NCBI GenBank assembly: GCA_014801595.1
Contig: JAAVDV010000051.1
Coordinates: forward strand, 1-7,918
Reading direction: 5' to 3'
Length of the DNA: 7,918 nucleotides
From: Bacteroides sp.
GTDB taxonomy: Bacteria; Bacteroidota; Bacteroidia; Bacteroidales; Muribaculaceae
The notes beneath the pieces were generated by a model. It was not told where the DNA came from. It saw nothing but the letters and a program-made list of their open reading frames with translations, and searched no databases. Below are positions 5,736 through 7,918 of this stretch, piece after piece. Position 1 is the stretch's first letter, and each line of letters starts with the position of its first letter. The position numbers and the translations under genes are program-made.

Positions 5736-5851
5736 CCGTCAAAATTTGAACAGAAATATATATGGGATATTGTTTAGTGTTCAGATTTTGGCTTTTCCCT
5801 AATTATGAAAAGTCACTCGGAACAATTATATTGCCCCATAAACTTATATGT

Positions 5852-5890
5852 CCTATAAAAATATCTGATAAAAATTTCTGACAAAAATAT
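5852..5890 (+). repeat. Three tandem 13-bp direct repeats upstream of abiEi
   Basis: Three adjacent 13-base units lie head to tail: CCTATAAAAATAT (5852-5864), CTGATAAAAATTT (5865-5877) and CTGACAAAAATAT (5878-5890). Nine of thirteen positions are identical in all three. The last unit ends where the -33 element of the abiEi promoter should lie, and no TTTG is present there. AbiEi antitoxins of other bacteria bind repeats in their own promoter and repress the operon, so these units are a good candidate operator. Confidence 0.5.
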
Positions 5891-5913
5891 ACGGCTAATT
5901 CAAATAAATGCCG

Positions 5914-5921
5914 TAACTTTG
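5914..5921 (+). promoter_or_regulatory. -7 promoter element of the abiE operon, predicted leaderless
   Basis: TAACTTTG matches TAnnTTTG exactly and ends 4 bases before the ATG at 5926, the same geometry as at 4980-4992. Transcription should begin at or next to the A of the ATG. The TAA of the element is also an in-frame stop, which rules out an upstream extension of the reading frame. Confidence 0.55.
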
Positions 5922-5925
5922 TGCT

Positions 5926-6489
5926 ATGAATGATGAATCAGCACATAAGAACGGATTTATAGTCCCTGTTAGGGGAAACCGTGCGTATAGAGATATACTC
6001 CGCGAGGCCAAGGATGGAGAAATCATCAAGGTTCGTAATGGGGTATACGCTACGTTGGAAACTCTTGCTGGAGGTATGATTGACATCGATGCAATTGTGC
6101 CGAATGGGATTCTCTGTTTGTATTCAGCATGGCACCACTATGGAATGACAACACAAATTCCAGATGCTTATTATGTGGCGATTGAAAGAAAACGGAAGGT
6201 GAGACTACCGGAAGCTGTCGATATAACACTTATTTACCAGAAACAAGATTTATTGGATATAGGACGTACTACGGCTATAATTGATGGTATTGAAGTAGCA
6301 ATTTATAACAGAGAGCGATGTCTATGCGATGCGATAAAATATCGCAATAAAATTGGCATTGATGTTATGGCTGAAATTCTCAATTCATATTTGAGTTATC
6401 CGCAAAAGAATCTCAGCATTCTTCAGCAATATGCAAAAGAACTTCGTGTTTATAAAATATTGTCTAACTATCTTGATGTCAAAATATAA
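5926..6489 (+). CDS. abiEi: Type IV toxin-antitoxin system antitoxin, AbiEi family
   Basis: A 187-residue antitoxin that should neutralise the adjacent AbiEii toxin and repress its own operon, as AbiEi proteins do elsewhere. The wing of the N-terminal winged-helix is visible as RDILREAKDGEIIKVRNGVYA (22-42). The antitoxin core follows with PNGILCLYSAWHHYGMTTQIP (59-79), AYYVAIERKRKVRLPE (81-96), and the typical YNRERCLCDAIKYRNKIGIDVMAEIL (127-152) plus YLSYPQKNLSILQQYAKELRVYKILSNYL (155-183). An in-frame TAA lies four codons upstream, so the start is fixed near 5926. The region before the wing is only about 21 residues and looks short for a complete winged helix. The stop overlaps the toxin ATG by one base (TAATG). 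The gene is visibly AT-rich compared with galE and hcp, which fits horizontal acquisition. Phage-defence activity is inferred from the family only. Confidence 0.88.
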   Translation: MNDESAHKNGFIVPVRGNRAYRDILREAKDGEIIKVRNGVYATLETLAGGMIDIDAIVPNGILCLYSAWHHYGMTTQIPDAYYVAIERKRKVRLPEAVDITLIYQKQDLLDIGRTTAIIDGIEVAIYNRERCLCDAIKYRNKIGIDVMAEILNSYLSYPQKNLSILQQYAKELRVYKILSNYLDVKI

Positions 6490-7349
6490 TGGTTAAGAAT
6501 CTCGCTCATTCGCTTAAAGTCAAGCTACTTAATCTGAGTGACCATGACAATCGCCGTTATCAACAGATGCTTGTAAGATATATGCAGGAGCGATTTCTGT
6601 ATAGATTATCAGAAAGCAAATATTGCAGCAACTTCATATTGAAGGGTGGTGCGCTACTCTATGCTTATAATGAGTTTTTGCCGCGACCGACGTTGGATGT
6701 AGATTTCATGGGTACTTATATCAGCAATGATAAGGCAGCTATTATTACAGCGTTTAAGGAAATAGCCTCAACAGAAGTCGATGATGATGGAGTGAAATTT
6801 TTACCTGAAAGTGTTGACGCATCTGACATCGCAGTAGAGCGTAAATATCCGGGGGTAAGAATAACTGTTGTCGGTATGCTTGATACAGTAAGAAAGGAAC
6901 TAACCTTTGACATAGGTTTCGGAGATGTGATAACTCCGAGCCCCGCCCACATGATCTATCCAACGATAATCGAAGAAATGGGTAACCCACGAATAATAGC
7001 CTATTCGCTGGAAACGGTTATTGCTGAAAAATTCCAGACTATGGTTGAGAAGAGCGTTTTCAATAGTCGGATGAAGGACTTTTTCGATCTCTATCGAATA
7101 ATTGGCTCAAATAGTTTTGATGAAGATACATTACTGGATGCGATTAGAGCGACCTTTGAGAATCGACATACCGCTATTAATGCTGAAGAACCTGTTTTTT
7201 CTCAAGCATTTGCAGAAGACATAACACTTGAAAGTCGTTGGAAGGCATATTGTAAAAAGATTAAATTTGAGAACGCTCCAAAATTTCAAGAGATAATGGT
7301 AATGATAACCACCTTTATGAGACCTTATTGGAATAAACTGACACAATGA
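6489..7349 (+). CDS. abiEii: Type IV toxin-antitoxin system toxin, AbiEii nucleotidyltransferase
   Basis: A 286-residue protein of the DNA polymerase beta-like nucleotidyltransferase superfamily (AbiEii/AbiGii). Characterised relatives add nucleotides to the 3' ends of tRNAs and arrest growth; the target here is unknown. Motif I is FILKGGALL (49-57), with the nucleotide-binding glycines, followed by RPTLDVDF (66-73), whose Asp70 and Asp72 are the metal-binding pair. LTFDIGFGD (138-146) supplies the third acidic residue, Asp141. SLETVIAEKFQTM (173-185), with Lys181, and SRMKDFFDLYRI (193-204), with Lys196 and Asp197, are the family's C-terminal signatures. All key residues are intact, so the toxin is predicted active. 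Its ATG overlaps the antitoxin stop by one base and its TGA overlaps the next gene's ATG by four, so expression of all three is coupled. There is no signal peptide. The gene is AT-rich like abiEi. Confidence 0.92.
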   Translation: MVKNLAHSLKVKLLNLSDHDNRRYQQMLVRYMQERFLYRLSESKYCSNFILKGGALLYAYNEFLPRPTLDVDFMGTYISNDKAAIITAFKEIASTEVDDDGVKFLPESVDASDIAVERKYPGVRITVVGMLDTVRKELTFDIGFGDVITPSPAHMIYPTIIEEMGNPRIIAYSLETVIAEKFQTMVEKSVFNSRMKDFFDLYRIIGSNSFDEDTLLDAIRATFENRHTAINAEEPVFSQAFAEDITLESRWKAYCKKIKFENAPKFQEIMVMITTFMRPYWNKLTQ

Positions 7350-7918
7350 AGATACAGTATTGCTCGGATCTGCACATGGAGTTTCATTATAATATGCGCT
7401 TCATGAAATCGCTGCCACTGGAGGTGGTAGGCGATGTGCTTGTCATTGCCGGAGATGTCGGGTATCTCGTTGACACGACAATCCCGCATCTTAGATTCTG
7501 GAAATGGGCTTCTGAGAACTACCGCCAGGTATTGATGGTAGCGGGTAATCATGAATACTATAACAACGGAGATATAGCAGCGCAAGGCGAGAGTTGGCAA
7601 AAGATGTTCTTGCCAAATGTCGGTTACTATCACAACAAAGTTGTAAGGATTGATAATGTGGATTTCATACTCTCAACCTTATGGTCAAGAATACTACCTG
7701 TTGATGAATTCGCCATTCAGCATGGGATGAACGACTACGCCCAGATTCTTTACAACAAGCGTCGTCTCATTCCTCAGAACATCAATGATGAGTGTGAGAG
7801 AAACCTCGCGTTTATCAAAAAGGCAGTAAGCGAAAGCGATGCAGAAAAGATAGTTGTAGTCACTCACCATCTCCCTACATTTGCCGCTCTTGACGAGCGA
7901 CACAAAGGCAGTGTACTA
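7346..7918 (+). CDS. Metallophosphoesterase (calcineurin-like), N-terminal 191 residues
   Basis: An open frame from ATG at 7346 to the window edge encodes the first 191 residues of a calcineurin-like phosphoesterase. The dinuclear-metal motifs appear in order: SDLH (7-10, Asp8 and His10), GDV (36-38, Asp37), GNHE (67-70, Asn68 and His69) and VVTHHLP (171-177, His174). The final G-H-x-H motif should lie beyond the edge. Such enzymes hydrolyse phosphomonoesters, phosphodiesters or cyclic nucleotides; the substrate cannot be predicted. There is no signal peptide, so it is probably cytoplasmic. The ATG overlaps the abiEii stop in an ATGA arrangement, which makes it a third, translationally coupled gene of the abiE operon. 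Similar proteins are, to my recollection, also found alone in Bacteroidota, so a role in the toxin-antitoxin unit is an inference from coupling. The first Met is immediately followed by the beta-strand leading into SDLH, so the start is secure. Confidence 0.88.
   Translation, partial: MKIQYCSDLHMEFHYNMRFMKSLPLEVVGDVLVIAGDVGYLVDTTIPHLRFWKWASENYRQVLMVAGNHEYYNNGDIAAQGESWQKMFLPNVGYYHNKVVRIDNVDFILSTLWSRILPVDEFAIQHGMNDYAQILYNKRRLIPQNINDECERNLAFIKKAVSESDAEKIVVVTHHLPTFAALDERHKGSVL

Larger units (their letters stand above)
5556..5925. other. AT-rich intergenic region upstream of abiEi
   Basis: These 370 bases hold no convincing gene. In order they contain a short AGTAA/TTACT inverted repeat (5571-5584), a bulged hairpin (5592-5620), a weak hairpin with a T6 run (5638-5665), a perfect FNR-type palindrome (5722-5735), three tandem 13-bp repeats (5852-5890) and the abiEi -7 element (5914-5921). 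The half from about 5700 onward is very AT-rich. The density of symmetric and repeated elements suggests a regulatory region rather than decayed coding sequence. Confidence 0.6.

Noticed and set aside
5762..5881. Small open frame of 39 codons with several aromatic residues
   Set aside because: Only AAAATTTG (5741-5748), one base off the -7 consensus, precedes it. The frame ends inside the tandem repeats and resembles random AT-rich translation. A transcript here would change this view.
7325..7633. Minus-strand open frame of 102 codons
   Set aside because: It is antisense to the metallophosphoesterase, whose SDLH, GDV and GNHE motifs prove the plus-strand frame.

Overview
The window looks like a chromosomal segment from a member of the Bacteroidota, most likely order Bacteroidales. 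The evidence is promoters of the Bacteroidota type (TTTG or TTG, about 18-20 bases, then TAnnTTTG) in front of several genes, the absence of Shine-Dalgarno sequences, and gene families common in gut Bacteroidales. A more precise placement such as Muribaculaceae is only a guess.

Left part (1-2448). A YitT-type membrane protein, cut by the left edge, and an AIM24-family protein both lie on the minus strand, each behind its own recognisable promoter. A divergent galE (UDP-glucose 4-epimerase) follows on the plus strand. The AIM24 promoter overlaps a perfect 16-bp palindrome that contains an FNR/CRP-type box. A strong hairpin between galE and its convergent neighbour probably terminates transcription from both sides.

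Middle part (2547-4677). hcp (hybrid cluster protein, hydroxylamine/NO reductase) and a Nim-like flavin-binding split-barrel protein form a minus-strand operon with a 4-base gap. This looks like a nitrosative or redox stress unit of an anaerobe.

Right part (4678-7918). Base composition becomes clearly more AT-rich from about 5550 onward. An unrecognised 187-residue protein (4992-5555) is followed by 370 bases of AT-rich non-coding DNA. That stretch holds a perfect FNR-type palindrome and three tandem 13-bp repeats. Next comes a tight three-gene operon: AbiEi-type antitoxin, AbiEii-type nucleotidyltransferase toxin, and a metallophosphoesterase whose start overlaps the toxin stop by 4 bases and which runs off the right edge. 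The first two genes are a type IV toxin-antitoxin / phage abortive-infection module. The coupled phosphoesterase is the least expected part and the best candidate for something new.

The orphan gene at 4992 and abiEi share an unusual arrangement: the -7 element ends exactly 4 bases before the ATG, which predicts leaderless mRNAs for both.
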